A program made the translations under genes and the position numbers. Positions 15,666 to 24,769 of a stretch of DNA of 25,054 bases are shown here, one piece after another. The notes beneath the pieces are model-generated. The model ran no database searches, was not told the origin of the DNA, and saw only the letters and a program-made list of their open reading frames with translations. Each line of letters begins with the position of its first letter. The stretch's first letter is position 1. The DNA lies in NCBI GenBank assembly GCA_964617875.1, contig CAZUAI010000081.1:1-25054 (forward strand), read 5' to 3'. The DNA comes from CAZMVY01 sp964617875. Its GTDB lineage: Bacteria; Planctomycetota; Phycisphaerae; UBA1845; PWPN01.

Positions 15666-15712
15666 GATGGAAGATGCTCCTCGCCACGGCGGCATCTTCC
15701 ATCGCTTTTTTT
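15666..15712 (+). terminator. Strong intrinsic terminator
   Basis: A perfect 12-bp stem (GATGGAAGATGC at 15666-15677 with its complement at 15692-15703) is followed by two bases and seven T (15706-15712), a textbook Rho-independent terminator. The 14-nt loop contains CCACG (15684-15688), a copy of the segment at 15561-15565; a 9-nt direct repeat, CGCCACGGC, is shared between 15559 and 15682. The T-run overlaps the -35 box of the next promoter. Confidence 0.85.
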
Positions 15713-15737
15713 ACACATCGCACATGCGGCGTATAAT
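15710..15737 (+). promoter_or_regulatory. Promoter of the first GT-C gene
   Basis: TTTACA (15710-15715, 5 of 6) and a perfect TATAAT (15732-15737) are spaced by 16 nt. Only 9 nt separate the -10 box from ATG 15747, so the transcript would start at or within about 3 nt of the start codon. No Shine-Dalgarno precedes the gene. Confidence 0.65.
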
Positions 15738-15746
15738 CCTGCCCCT

Positions 15747-17597
15747 ATGGATGATTCCCATGTAACGATCGAGGGTGACGAAACGGGGCCGGCGGGCGAA
15801 ACGGCGCCGTCTCCGGCGGGTCTGACCGGGCCGCTTTTGTGTGCGTTTGTAACAGCGGGGGCGTGGTTCGGCGCGTGGATGCTGCCGGCCAAGGCCCCGA
15901 TCGGTGCCGGGCTCGACCTCTGGCGCGGCTTTGCCCTTGCCCTGCTGCGCGACGTGCTGATCGCCGGCGGTTGCATCGCCGTCGGCGTCGGCGTGTCCTG
16001 TCTACGCTATCGATGGGTCGTTCGCCTGGAGCGGGGGGTATGGTCGTGTGATCGCCGGGTGTTTCTGCTGGCGACGGCGGTCGTCGGCGTCGCACTGTGT
16101 GTGTGGATCGCTTACTTCCGCCTGCAGGCCGTGCCGCACGTGCCGGACGAGGCGGCGATGCTGTTCCAGGCCCGAAACTTCGCGCGTGGGCAGTTCTACG
16201 CGCCAGCCCCGCCGAAGGAACTGGCGAAGTTCTTTGCGTACGAATACATCCTGATGGATGGCCCACGTTGGTACGGAAAGTACTTCGCCGGGCCCTCGCT
16301 GGTGCTTCTGCCCGGGGTGTGGCTGGGGGTTCCCTGGCTGATGAACCCGCTTCTGGGGGGGGTGGCCGTCGTGCTCTTCTATGCCCTGGGCAAGGAATTG
16401 TTCGGGGAAAAGGCCGGGCGGGCGGCGGCGATGCTGGCGGCGGTCTCACCGTACCGGATCGGAGTCTACTCGGTCATGATGGCACACGGGGGCTGCCTGT
16501 TACTGGCGATGCTCTTTGCCCTGTACGCGATCCGGGCGGCACGATCCCCGCAGCGGTATCGCTACTGGGTCATTGCCGGGGTCTCCTTGGGGGCGATGAT
16601 TCATTTCCGGCCTCTGACGGCGCTGGTATTGGCCATTCCGATCGGGCTGGCCGCCGTGCTGATGTGCTGCTGGCGGGAGTGGCGGGTCGAGTCCATGCCG
16701 GCGTTCCTGCTGCCGGTCGTGGTATGTCTCGGGGCCTACTTTGCCTACAACTGGGTTCTCACGGGCGATCCGATGTTGAGCGCGTTCGAGAAGTGGTCGC
16801 CGACGGACCGGCTGGGGTTCGGCAAGGACCTGGGTATGAAATACTGGCCTACGTACGATCGGGGCCACGACCTCGCGAATGTGAACAAGAATCTGTATCT
16901 CAACCTGGACGCGGTGGCGCTGAACCTGCTCGGGTGGGGTCGGGCGACGCTGTTGCTGATGGCAGCGGCGTTCCTCGTCCGGGGAACCCGGGGGCGGCAG
17001 CTCCTGTGCCTCGCGCCCTGGCTGGCGCTGATCGTCGCATACTCGCTGTACCACTTTTCCGGTGCCTTGATTACACAGGCGCGGTACTGGTCGGAGGCGA
17101 TGGGCTTCATGATGCTCATGGCGGTGGGGGGGCTGGCGGCCGTTCGTATCCGCGCGACGGACGGGTTCCGCCGGTTCGGCTGGCGCGCCTGCGACGCGCG
17201 AGCGAGGTCGGCCGTGTGGATCGCGGCCCTGGGCCTGACGATCTGGAACGGCATTCATGCCATGCCCCGGCTGGCCGATGAGTTCGGCCCCTCGATGCTC
17301 GGTTGGACCCAGGCCCCGGCGCTTAAGGACACGCTTCGTCGTCAGCCGCTCACCCATGCCCTTGTGTTCCTGCCGACCACGGCGTCGGCGCTGGACAACT
17401 TCACGCTCGGGATCACGATGAACAACCCGAACCTTGACGGCAACATCATCTATGCCCGGGACCTGGGTGACGAGCAGAATCAGGTGCTCCGGGCCCATTA
17501 TCCGGACCGGGAGGCATACCGCTTCATCTACGAGTTCGAGGGCCCGTCGCGTTTTGAGCCGCTTCCGGCTGCCTCGTCCAGGCCGCACGGGACGTGA
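15747..17597 (+). CDS. GT-C fold membrane glycosyltransferase (GT39/ArnT-like)
   Basis: A 616-residue integral membrane protein with about eleven hydrophobic segments between residues 30 and 485 and a soluble C-terminal tail (about 490-616). The first large outer loop contains 'VPDEAAMLFQARNFARGQFY' (132-151), with the acidic pair Asp134-Glu135 where GT-C enzymes hold their metal and catalytic acid. 'GKYFAGPSLVL' and 'YFAYNWVLTGDPM' further along are typical of this protein type in large-genome bacteria. Such enzymes move a sugar from a lipid-phosphate carrier to a protein, lipid or polymer on the outer face of the membrane. Donor and acceptor are unknown. The promoter lies almost on the start codon and directly follows the terminator of the lysine-rich peptide unit. 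The start at 15747 has no good alternative. Confidence 0.78.
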   Translation: MDDSHVTIEGDETGPAGETAPSPAGLTGPLLCAFVTAGAWFGAWMLPAKAPIGAGLDLWRGFALALLRDVLIAGGCIAVGVGVSCLRYRWVVRLERGVWSCDRRVFLLATAVVGVALCVWIAYFRLQAVPHVPDEAAMLFQARNFARGQFYAPAPPKELAKFFAYEYILMDGPRWYGKYFAGPSLVLLPGVWLGVPWLMNPLLGGVAVVLFYALGKELFGEKAGRAAAMLAAVSPYRIGVYSVMMAHGGCLLLAMLFALYAIRAARSPQRYRYWVIAGVSLGAMIHFRPLTALVLAIPIGLAAVLMCCWREWRVESMPAFLLPVVVCLGAYFAYNWVLTGDPMLSAFEKWSPTDRLGFGKDLGMKYWPTYDRGHDLANVNKNLYLNLDAVALNLLGWGRATLLLMAAAFLVRGTRGRQLLCLAPWLALIVAYSLYHFSGALITQARYWSEAMGFMMLMAVGGLAAVRIRATDGFRRFGWRACDARARSAVWIAALGLTIWNGIHAMPRLADEFGPSMLGWTQAPALKDTLRRQPLTHALVFLPTTASALDNFTLGITMNNPNLDGNIIYARDLGDEQNQVLRAHYPDREAYRFIYEFEGPSRFEPLPAASSRPHGT

Positions 17598-17613
17598 GGT
17601 GTGCCGCCCGCGT

Positions 17614-17642
17614 TTGGTGGGGCGCTGACCGTTCGATAGAAT
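17614..17642 (+). promoter_or_regulatory. Promoter of the TlpA-like gene
   Basis: TTGGTG (17614-17619) and TAGAAT (17637-17642) are spaced by 17 nt, and the -10 box ends 6 nt before ATG 17649. A leaderless mRNA is predicted. The 11-base string CGATAGAATGC around this -10 box recurs at 23175-23185 before the second GT-C gene. Confidence 0.5.
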
Positions 17643-17648
17643 GCGGGC

Positions 17649-18716
17649 ATGGCACGCATTCGGGCTCGTTGGATCGGGATTGTTACGCTGGGGCTGGCTC
17701 CCGCCGCACGCGCGGCTGACGTTGCGGCCGCAGGGCCGCCGGGTTCGATGCCTGCCGGCAAGTCGTATCAGGAGCTTCGCGAGGATCTGGCCGAACGGCA
17801 GGCCCGTCAGACCAAACAATGGCAGGAGGAGCGTCTGGCTCTGCTCGATGCGTATGTCGCGACGGCCAAGGGGGCCGATCTTGAGAGTGCTTGCCGTGAT
17901 CTGGTTGTGGCGGCGTTGGAGGCAAGACGCTTTGCACGGGTGATCGAGGTGGCGGACCGCTATGCGAAGGAGTTCGCGTCGTCGGCCGGTGCGGCTTCGG
18001 TGGCGGGCTCGCGAATCATCGCACTGATTGAGCAGGGCAGGCTGGAGACGGCGGCGGCGGACTGGGAGCGCCTCGCCGATCCCTCGCGGCTGGTAACGGA
18101 CCTCGGCGCGTTATTCGATTGCGGCATGCGGCTGGGCGACGGCTACCTGCTGGCCGGCAGGCCCGATGCGGCGAAGAAGCAGTACGAGGAGATCAATCGG
18201 AGGTTCGGACAGTATCCGAACGTCGGGCAGATCGTCAGCCGTCGCCTGTCGGCCGTCCCGTGGATCGGCAAGGAGCCTCCGGCCCTCGAGGGCAACGACC
18301 TGGCGGGTAAACCGGTTCGGCTGGCGGATTACGTCGGCCGCGTCCTGCTGATCGACTTCTGGTCCACGTCCTGCATGCCGTGCGTCCGGGAGATGCCCAA
18401 CGTGATCCGGACGTACGAGCAGTGTCGCCGCCGCGGATTCGAGGTCGTCGGCGTCAACCTGGATCCCGACGTGTCGATACTGAACCGGTTCCTCGTGAAC
18501 AACCGTGTTCCCTGGCGACAGATGTGCGACGGTCAGAGCTGGCGCGGGGCGAATGTGATGAGGTACGGGGTGCGGGCGGTGCCAACGATGTTCCTGATTG
18601 ACCGCGATGGCAAGATCGCGTTCATGCCGTTCTCCGGCGACGATCTGAACAATGTCCTGCCCAGGCTGCTCGACGCGGAGAGAAAGGGGACCGCCGCGGC
18701 GACCGCACCACAATGA
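17649..18716 (+). CDS. Secreted TlpA-like thioredoxin-fold protein with helical N-terminal region
   Basis: A 355-residue protein with a signal peptide (cleavage probably after 'ARA', residue 22), acting in the periplasm or cell envelope. Residues about 38-200 are charged helices with weak tetratricopeptide-like features ('AKKQYEEINRRFGQYP', 175-190). Residues about 205-340 are a thioredoxin/TlpA/ResA domain. This has 'DFWSTSCMPCVREMP' (236-250) with the redox pair Cys242/Cys245, and 'AVPTMFLIDRDG' (310-321) with the cis-Pro. Such proteins reduce or exchange disulfides outside the cytoplasm, for example in cytochrome c maturation, but no such genes are nearby. The distance from start to signal peptide and the promoter 6 nt upstream support ATG 17649. 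The partner and substrate are unknown. Confidence 0.85.
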   Translation: MARIRARWIGIVTLGLAPAARAADVAAAGPPGSMPAGKSYQELREDLAERQARQTKQWQEERLALLDAYVATAKGADLESACRDLVVAALEARRFARVIEVADRYAKEFASSAGAASVAGSRIIALIEQGRLETAAADWERLADPSRLVTDLGALFDCGMRLGDGYLLAGRPDAAKKQYEEINRRFGQYPNVGQIVSRRLSAVPWIGKEPPALEGNDLAGKPVRLADYVGRVLLIDFWSTSCMPCVREMPNVIRTYEQCRRRGFEVVGVNLDPDVSILNRFLVNNRVPWRQMCDGQSWRGANVMRYGVRAVPTMFLIDRDGKIAFMPFSGDDLNNVLPRLLDAERKGTAAATAPQ

Positions 18717-18745
18717 GCGGCAGGGTGCCGGCGCGACCGCGCCGG

Positions 18746-18774
18746 TGGAAATCGGCTGTCGTGTGCGCTATATT
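18746..18774 (+). promoter_or_regulatory. Promoter of the mrp-like gene
   Basis: TGGAAA (18746-18751, 4 of 6) and TATATT (18769-18774, 5 of 6) are spaced by 17 nt, with the -10 box ending 8 nt before ATG 18783. No Shine-Dalgarno is present in those 8 nt, so leaderless translation is likely. Confidence 0.5.
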
Positions 18775-18782
18775 CCGACAAC

Positions 18783-19850
<1,068 letters not shown>

Positions 19851-20026
19851 CGAGCCGGCAGCGGAACGGCGAAGGGGTGAGGCATTGGCGCCATGCCGTT
19901 TCTTGATGCCGACGGCAGGGGGGGATCAGGTGCGTCGGATTCCACAGCGGCGGTCGCGGTTTTTCGGTTGGCGGGTTTCCGCGGTCGCACCAGGGCGAGT
20001 AGCATGATCGGCCCGCGAGGTGCGTG

Positions 20027-21208
20027 ATGCGCGAGGTGCGGATCGCGACGGGCATCCTGATTGTTGTCGGCCTGGCGAGCATTTCGGGCGTCGGGGCGCC
20101 GCCGGCGAGCGGGCCGGCGGGGCCTAAGGTCGAGTGTTATCGGTTGAAGATGCCGGACGGGCGCGCCGATATCGAGCAGGCGTCAGGGTTGCACTTCGGC
20201 CAGGTCGGGAAGCGTTACGGTTTGTGGCTGGTGGCCGATCGCAACGGCGGGGCATCGACCAACCAGGTGTTCTTCATGGCGGCCGATCGGCTGCAGGCGG
20301 TACGGCCAGGGCAGGATGTGGTGGTGAGCGAGGCGATTCCCATTCGGCCGCCGTCGGGCGGATGGGAGCGATTCGCCCAATCGCACCGGGGGATCGGCGC
20401 CGACGTCATGGCCGACTTGCGGACCCAGTTCAATGGCGGCGGGCGCGGAGCCGTCCTCGACCTCGAGGGCATTACGGCCGGAAGAGGGGTCGGCAACGAG
20501 CCGGACCTGCGCCTGTTCGTCCTGGCGGAGGAGCCGAACTCGCTCGTGCTGGAGCTGAAGCTGGAGGAGCACGACGGGAGGGCGGAGGCGGTGCTGGTGG
20601 ACTGCTCGGCTTATCCGGAGGGGGCCGGCGCGCGCGGGTCCGACGCAAACGACGGGCTCGAAGGCATTGCGTGGAGCGGGCGGCCCGGCGAGTTCTACCT
20701 GGCGGAGGAGGGCACGGCGCCGCACAACCCGTCGGACACGCTGCACTTCTGGCTCGACCCGCGGCTCACGCGGTGCCGGATCGAAGGCGGCCGCGTCACA
20801 CCGATCGAGCCGTGGTCAGGCGAGGCAACGAACAACGTGCGGGCGCTCCGGAAGGGATCGTCCGAGACGCTCAACGCCCTGACACGCTGGGACGATCAAC
20901 TCCTGCTGGCGGTCGATCGCAACGGTGGCCGGATCCTGGCCGTTGAGATGCGTTCGGCCCGCGTTTGGCCGTACCTGGATCTGTACGATCCGGCGTTACT
21001 GAACCTCCGCCAGCGGTTGGCGCAGCTCCCCGGTCCGCGCCGGATGCCCTACGTCAGCATCGAGGGCATCGCCCGCGACGCGAGCGGTGACCTGTGGCTG
21101 GTAGACGACCCGGCCATGCCGGAACCGTTCCGTGCCTCGTGCCTTGTGCGAGTGAGAAATCCGCCGCCACCCGTACCGCCGTCGTTGCCGGGGAAGCAGA
21201 CTCGGTGA
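20027..21208 (+). CDS. Secreted beta-propeller-like protein (phytase/esterase-like pattern)
   Basis: A 393-residue protein with an N-terminal signal sequence ('ILIVVGLASISGVGA') and probable export to the periplasm or beyond. Repeating blade-like units are visible: 'SGLHFGQVGKRYGLWLVADRNGG', cut into 'SGLHF...LWLVADR' near 45-68; 'LDLEGITAGRG...LRLFVLAEE' (about 145-170); 'DGLEGIAWSGRPGEFYLAEEG'-type near 210-230; and 'SIEGIARDASGDLWLVDD' (about 345-362). The recurring 'EGIA/EGIT ... lflv.E/D' is the pattern of esterase-like phytase and SdiA-regulated propellers, which bind metal or act on phosphoesters; which applies here is unknown. I prefer ATG 20027 over the GTG three bases earlier because GAGGTG (20017-20022) is then 4 nt away. 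It stands 176 bp after mrp, with no clear promoter seen. It converges on recJ. Confidence 0.68.
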   Translation: MREVRIATGILIVVGLASISGVGAPPASGPAGPKVECYRLKMPDGRADIEQASGLHFGQVGKRYGLWLVADRNGGASTNQVFFMAADRLQAVRPGQDVVVSEAIPIRPPSGGWERFAQSHRGIGADVMADLRTQFNGGGRGAVLDLEGITAGRGVGNEPDLRLFVLAEEPNSLVLELKLEEHDGRAEAVLVDCSAYPEGAGARGSDANDGLEGIAWSGRPGEFYLAEEGTAPHNPSDTLHFWLDPRLTRCRIEGGRVTPIEPWSGEATNNVRALRKGSSETLNALTRWDDQLLLAVDRNGGRILAVEMRSARVWPYLDLYDPALLNLRQRLAQLPGPRRMPYVSIEGIARDASGDLWLVDDPAMPEPFRASCLVRVRNPPPPVPPSLPGKQTR

Positions 21209-21232
21209 GCGGATCAATGGAGGGGCAGGCTT

Positions 21233-21254
21233 CACGGGGGCCCGCGGCCCCGTG
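21233..21254. terminator. Bidirectional hairpin between convergent genes
   Basis: CACGGGG (21233-21239) pairs with CCCCGTG (21248-21254) around an 8-nt GC-rich loop, in the 72-bp space between the propeller gene and recJ. There is no long T-run on either side. It is the only strong hairpin in this gap and probably ends or stabilises both transcripts. Confidence 0.45.
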
Positions 21255-21280
21255 TGCAGGCAAGGGTCTGCGCCGCAAGC

Positions 21281-23011
21281 CTACGACTGCTCGGGGAACT
21301 GGATGTCCGCGACCTGGAGTTCGACGGAGCGCCGGCCGTTGAACTCGTTGATGATGGGCTCGAACGCGAGGCGGCAGCGGCGGTGGTCGAGAAGGGCCTG
21401 GGCGTGGGCGGCCTGACGGAAGGCGATGGCCTTGCGGATGCACTGCCCGTCGCGAACGGTAAACTGCAGGTGCTCGGCGTCGCTGCCGCAGGTCCGCGGG
21501 GCGCCGACGAGTTCGACCCAGCCGGTGGCAAAGCGCGGCTTGGGATTGCCAACGCCGAACGGACCAAGCCCGAGGATCGCTTCGACGACCGGCTCAGTCA
21601 GCTCGGCCAGCGTCGTTTCGGCATCGAGTTGCAGCGAGGGACAAAGGTCGCGGGCGGTGAGCACCTGGTTGGCCCTTTGCACGAAGGCCTCGCGGAAGGC
21701 GGCGACACGGTCGGCCGCGATCTTCAGACCCGCGGCCATGGCGTGCCCGCCGTAGGTGAGCAGGTGGTCGCTGCATGCACGCAGGGCCTCGTTCAGGTCG
21801 AAGTGGCGTATGCTGCGTCCGCTGCCCTGGCCGCCGCCGTTCTCAAGAGCGATCATGATCGTCGGGCGGCCGTATCGGTCCACGAGCCGCGAGGCGACAA
21901 TGCCGATGACGCCCGCGTGCCATTGCTCGTCGGCCAGCACAATGGCACGGCAGCCGTCGCTGTCCATGCGGGCGGCGGTGACCATCTCGCAGGCCTTCTT
22001 GAAGATGCGGCGCTCGAGCGCCTGGCGGCTCCGGTTCTGGGCATCGAGGTAGATGGCGATCTCGCGAGCCCGCTCGGGTGTGGCGCGGGTCAGCAGTTCG
22101 ACGGCCAGCCGGGCGTGTCCCATGCGCCCGGCGGCATTCAGACGCGGCGCCAGCACGAAGCCGACGTGGTAGGCGTCGAGCTTCGTGTTTTCAAGGCTCG
22201 CCGACTCGATCAGCGCGACGATGCCGGGCAGCTTCGATGCGGTCAGCCCCGAGAGGCCGTGACGGGCGAAGATGCGGTTCTCGTCCACAAGCGGCACGAT
22301 GTCGGCGATCGTGCCAAGCGCAACAAGCCCGACGCCTTCGACGAGGATTTCGCGAAGCTCGGCGGATACGCGGCTCGCGCCGGAGAAACACTGGCCGAGT
22401 GCCCAGGCGACTTTGAAGGCCACGCCCGCCCCGCAGGTGGCGGTCAAGGGGCTGCCGTCGCCGAGCGCCGGGTGGACGACGACGTCGGCCTCGGGCCGTT
22501 CGGCACCCGGCTGGTGATGGTCGGTGATGATAAGGCGTACGTTGAGTCGCCGTGCGAGCCGCGCGACCTCGACCGCGGTGATGCCGCAATCGACCGTAAT
22601 GATCAACTGTACGCCCTCCGCCGCGAGCTTGGCGACGGCGTCGGCGTTGAGGCCGTAGCCCTCTTCGATCCGGTGGGGGACGTAGAAATCGACGTCGGCT
22701 CCGAGCTTCGTGAGCGTGTGCCAGAGAATCGCCGTGCCGGTGATGCCGTCTACGTCGTAGTCGCCGTAAATGACGATGCGGTGGCGTTCGCGGACCGCGT
22801 CGGCGATCAACTGGGCGGCCTGCACGGCGCCGGGCATCCGCTCCGGGGGATAGAGGTCCGCGAGCCGGGGGTTGAGGAACAGCCCCGCAGCCGCTGGATC
22901 GTCGATGCCGCGGTTGTGGAGGAGCTGGGCGATGAGGGGCGAGGTGCCGAACCGGGCGGCGGCCTCCTGCCGCTTCGGCCACACCGGTGCGACGAGCCAC
23001 GCCTTGCTCAT
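21281..23011 (-). CDS. recJ: Single-stranded-DNA-specific exonuclease RecJ
   Basis: A 576-residue DHH-family nuclease that degrades single-stranded DNA 5' to 3' in recombination and mismatch or base-excision repair. The phosphoesterase motifs appear in order: 'YGDYDVDG' (82-89), 'TVDCGIT' (139-145), 'ITDHHQPG' (162-169) and 'HPAL' (180-183), followed by 'CGAGVAFK' (193-200). The DHHA1 half carries 'AGRMGHARLAVELL' and 'GGHAMAAGLKI', and an OB-like C-terminal domain closes the protein. All metal-binding Asp and His residues seem to be present and the length is normal. GGGGTG precedes ATG 23011. The opposite strand is open for most of this gene, a shadow of the GC-rich codon use. It is divergent from the second GT-C gene. 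Confidence 0.96.
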   Translation of the reverse strand: MSKAWLVAPVWPKRQEAAARFGTSPLIAQLLHNRGIDDPAAAGLFLNPRLADLYPPERMPGAVQAAQLIADAVRERHRIVIYGDYDVDGITGTAILWHTLTKLGADVDFYVPHRIEEGYGLNADAVAKLAAEGVQLIITVDCGITAVEVARLARRLNVRLIITDHHQPGAERPEADVVVHPALGDGSPLTATCGAGVAFKVAWALGQCFSGASRVSAELREILVEGVGLVALGTIADIVPLVDENRIFARHGLSGLTASKLPGIVALIESASLENTKLDAYHVGFVLAPRLNAAGRMGHARLAVELLTRATPERAREIAIYLDAQNRSRQALERRIFKKACEMVTAARMDSDGCRAIVLADEQWHAGVIGIVASRLVDRYGRPTIMIALENGGGQGSGRSIRHFDLNEALRACSDHLLTYGGHAMAAGLKIAADRVAAFREAFVQRANQVLTARDLCPSLQLDAETTLAELTEPVVEAILGLGPFGVGNPKPRFATGWVELVGAPRTCGSDAEHLQFTVRDGQCIRKAIAFRQAAHAQALLDHRRCRLAFEPIINEFNGRRSVELQVADIQFPEQS

Positions 23012-23061
23012 CGAACACCCCTTGCCGGGGGCGTGAGAAACAGGCCCATCCCCGCAAACAG

Positions 23062-23094
23062 ACGGAAGAGAGACTTGCCTCTCGCGGAATCCGT
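23062..23094 (-). promoter_or_regulatory. Hairpin in the recJ leader
   Basis: Within the roughly 100-nt recJ leader, ACGGA (23062-23066) pairs with TCCGT (23090-23094). Inside it GAGAG (23068-23072) pairs with CTCTC (23079-23083) around a 6-nt loop. It lies between the predicted transcription start and the ribosome site. A regulatory role is a guess. Confidence 0.3.
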
Positions 23095-23116
23095 ACTCTG
23101 GGTCAGCACGGCGCGG

Positions 23117-23144
23117 ATTATAGCTCGTCGTCGGCGTGTCGCAA
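23117..23144 (-). promoter_or_regulatory. recJ promoter
   Basis: On the minus strand TTGCGA (23144-23139, 4 of 6) and a perfect TATAAT (23122-23117) are spaced by 16 nt. Transcription would start near 23110 and leave a leader of about 100 nt, long compared with the other genes here. Confidence 0.55.
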
Positions 23145-23155
23145 CGGATGCGTCA

Positions 23156-23183
23156 TTGCGGCGAATGCTCTGGCCGATAGAAT
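23156..23183 (+). promoter_or_regulatory. Possible promoter of the second GT-C gene
   Basis: TTGCGG (23156-23161) and TAGAAT (23178-23183, 5 of 6) are spaced by 16 nt, back to back with the recJ promoter. The leader to ATG 23240 would be about 50 nt. Confidence 0.35.
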
Positions 23184-23239
23184 GCCGAAGAAGGCAAACA
23201 AGATGCCTGCGCCACAACGACGCCGGCCGGGACCGCGGC

Positions 23240-24769
23240 ATGACGACGACGCCGGAAACGACGAAGGACACCAATGGGCGCTACGCGGTGCCTGGGTTTC
23301 TGATCGTCTGCGCCATCCTGCTCGCCGCGAGATTCCTCCACTTTGGTCCGGTGATTGACGGGCCGCACCCCTGGCGGCAGGCCGACACGGCCATGTACGC
23401 CTACGGCTTCTACAAGTACGAGTTCAACATCTTCTATCCGTCCGTGTGCTGGCGCGGGGCGTATCGTCTGTGCGCGCTCGAGTTTCCCATCCACGAGTTC
23501 GCCGCCGCTGTGCTCTATAAGGCGTTCGGGCCGCATCTGGCGTTGACGCGCGCGGTGACTCTCGCGTTCTTCATCGGATCCGCCTATTACCTGTACCGGA
23601 TCCTGGCGCTCGTGGCGGGGACGGCGATCGCCGCGATGGCGACCGTGTTGTACTGCGCCTTTCCGCTCGGGTTCGTGTACTCGCGGGCGATCCACATCGA
23701 CACGTCGGCCCTGTGCTTTGCGCACGCCACGCTGTACTACCTCCTGCGGGCGGCCGACCGCCCCGGTATTCGGTATCCGCTGCTGGCGACGGTGGCGGGC
23801 GTGTGTGCGTGGACGGTCAAGGCACCGTACGTCGCCTGCCTTTATATCCCGCTTGCGGTATACGCCTTCTGTTGGCCGCCGGACGCTCGAAAGCTGCTGC
23901 GGCTCCTCGTGCCGACGCTCGTTGCCGTGGCGGCGTTCGTCGCGTGGCGCGTGCATTCGAATCGAATCAATGCCGGCGTTCCCGATTGGCCGTATGTGGA
24001 CAAGATGGTCGGCCTCGACTGGTGGTACTACGGAACGCTGGGGCAGCGTCTCCAGGGGCCGGGTTGGCTTCGGATCGGGGAGCGCCTGCGTGACCAGGTG
24101 TTCTCCGTGCCGGGCCTGGTCCTGTTGGTGATCGGGTTGCCGCTCCTCGGCCTGTCACGAAGTACCCGGCTCTTCTGTTGGTCGTGGGCGGTGGGCGTGG
24201 TGGCGTACTGCGTGGTGTTCTTCAATCTGAACACGATCCACGACTATTACCAGTTGCCGTTCCTCGCGATTTCGGCTCTGTTCGTGGCCGTCGGGCTTGA
24301 ATGGCTGCGGCGCCGGGTGGCTGCGATCTGGCCCGTGCTGAAGCGGCGGTGCGGCGTCGCTCGGACGGTCGCGGTTTCGGTCATGGCGGCGTTCCTGATC
24401 TGGCAGGGTGAGCGGGTCCTCTGGTACGGCGTGCAGGAATGGGTCGAGCAGGTCGGGTCGATTCTGCAAGAGCACACACCGGAGACGGCGTTGGTGATTA
24501 CCGCGCCGAAAGGGCTGACATCCGCGAACGCGCCGACGATCCTCTATGCGGCACGGCGGCTGGGTTGGTCGCTTGCGCCGGAGCGGATCCTGCAGGCGGA
24601 CGTGCTGGACGCCTATCGGAAGGCCGGTGCCGCGTACCTGGCCCTGATCGGCGACGCCCCGGTTCCGGAACCGTTACGAAAGACACTCGGGCTCAGCGAA
24701 CCCGTCGTGTTTCCGCTCGATGCCCGCAACGCCGTGCAACTCTTCTCGCTGGAGTCGGACCGGTCCTGA
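23240..24769 (+). CDS. GT-C fold membrane glycosyltransferase (ArnT/PMT-like)
   Basis: A 509-residue integral membrane protein with about ten hydrophobic segments and a short soluble C-terminal domain (about 400-509). After the first membrane segment (17-36) the outer loop reads 'DGPHPWRQADTAMYAY' (40-55). 'HPWRQADT' is the hallmark first loop of a bacterial GT-C group, with Asp49 as the likely catalytic or metal residue. 'LEFPIHEF' (80-87) and 'TIHDYYQLPFLAI' (about 331-343) also fit. It probably moves a sugar from a polyprenyl-phosphate donor; donor and acceptor are unknown. I placed the start at ATG 23240, just before the first membrane segment. The frame stays open leftward to 21254, but that part is antisense to recJ and is not protein-like. 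No clear Shine-Dalgarno is seen, so the start is less sure than the gene. Confidence 0.8.
   Translation: MTTTPETTKDTNGRYAVPGFLIVCAILLAARFLHFGPVIDGPHPWRQADTAMYAYGFYKYEFNIFYPSVCWRGAYRLCALEFPIHEFAAAVLYKAFGPHLALTRAVTLAFFIGSAYYLYRILALVAGTAIAAMATVLYCAFPLGFVYSRAIHIDTSALCFAHATLYYLLRAADRPGIRYPLLATVAGVCAWTVKAPYVACLYIPLAVYAFCWPPDARKLLRLLVPTLVAVAAFVAWRVHSNRINAGVPDWPYVDKMVGLDWWYYGTLGQRLQGPGWLRIGERLRDQVFSVPGLVLLVIGLPLLGLSRSTRLFCWSWAVGVVAYCVVFFNLNTIHDYYQLPFLAISALFVAVGLEWLRRRVAAIWPVLKRRCGVARTVAVSVMAAFLIWQGERVLWYGVQEWVEQVGSILQEHTPETALVITAPKGLTSANAPTILYAARRLGWSLAPERILQADVLDAYRKAGAAYLALIGDAPVPEPLRKTLGLSEPVVFPLDARNAVQLFSLESDRS

Noticed and set aside
15493..15712. tmRNA, with the lysine-rich ORF as its tag
   Set aside because: The peptide does not end in the Ala-Ala type tail of tmRNA tags, and no tRNA-like ends or T-loop sequence are present.
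21254..23239. Very long forward open frame running through recJ into the second GT-C gene
   Set aside because: It is the antisense shadow of recJ, whose DHH motifs are unambiguous on the minus strand. The forward translation up to 23239 has no family pattern and no ribosome site.
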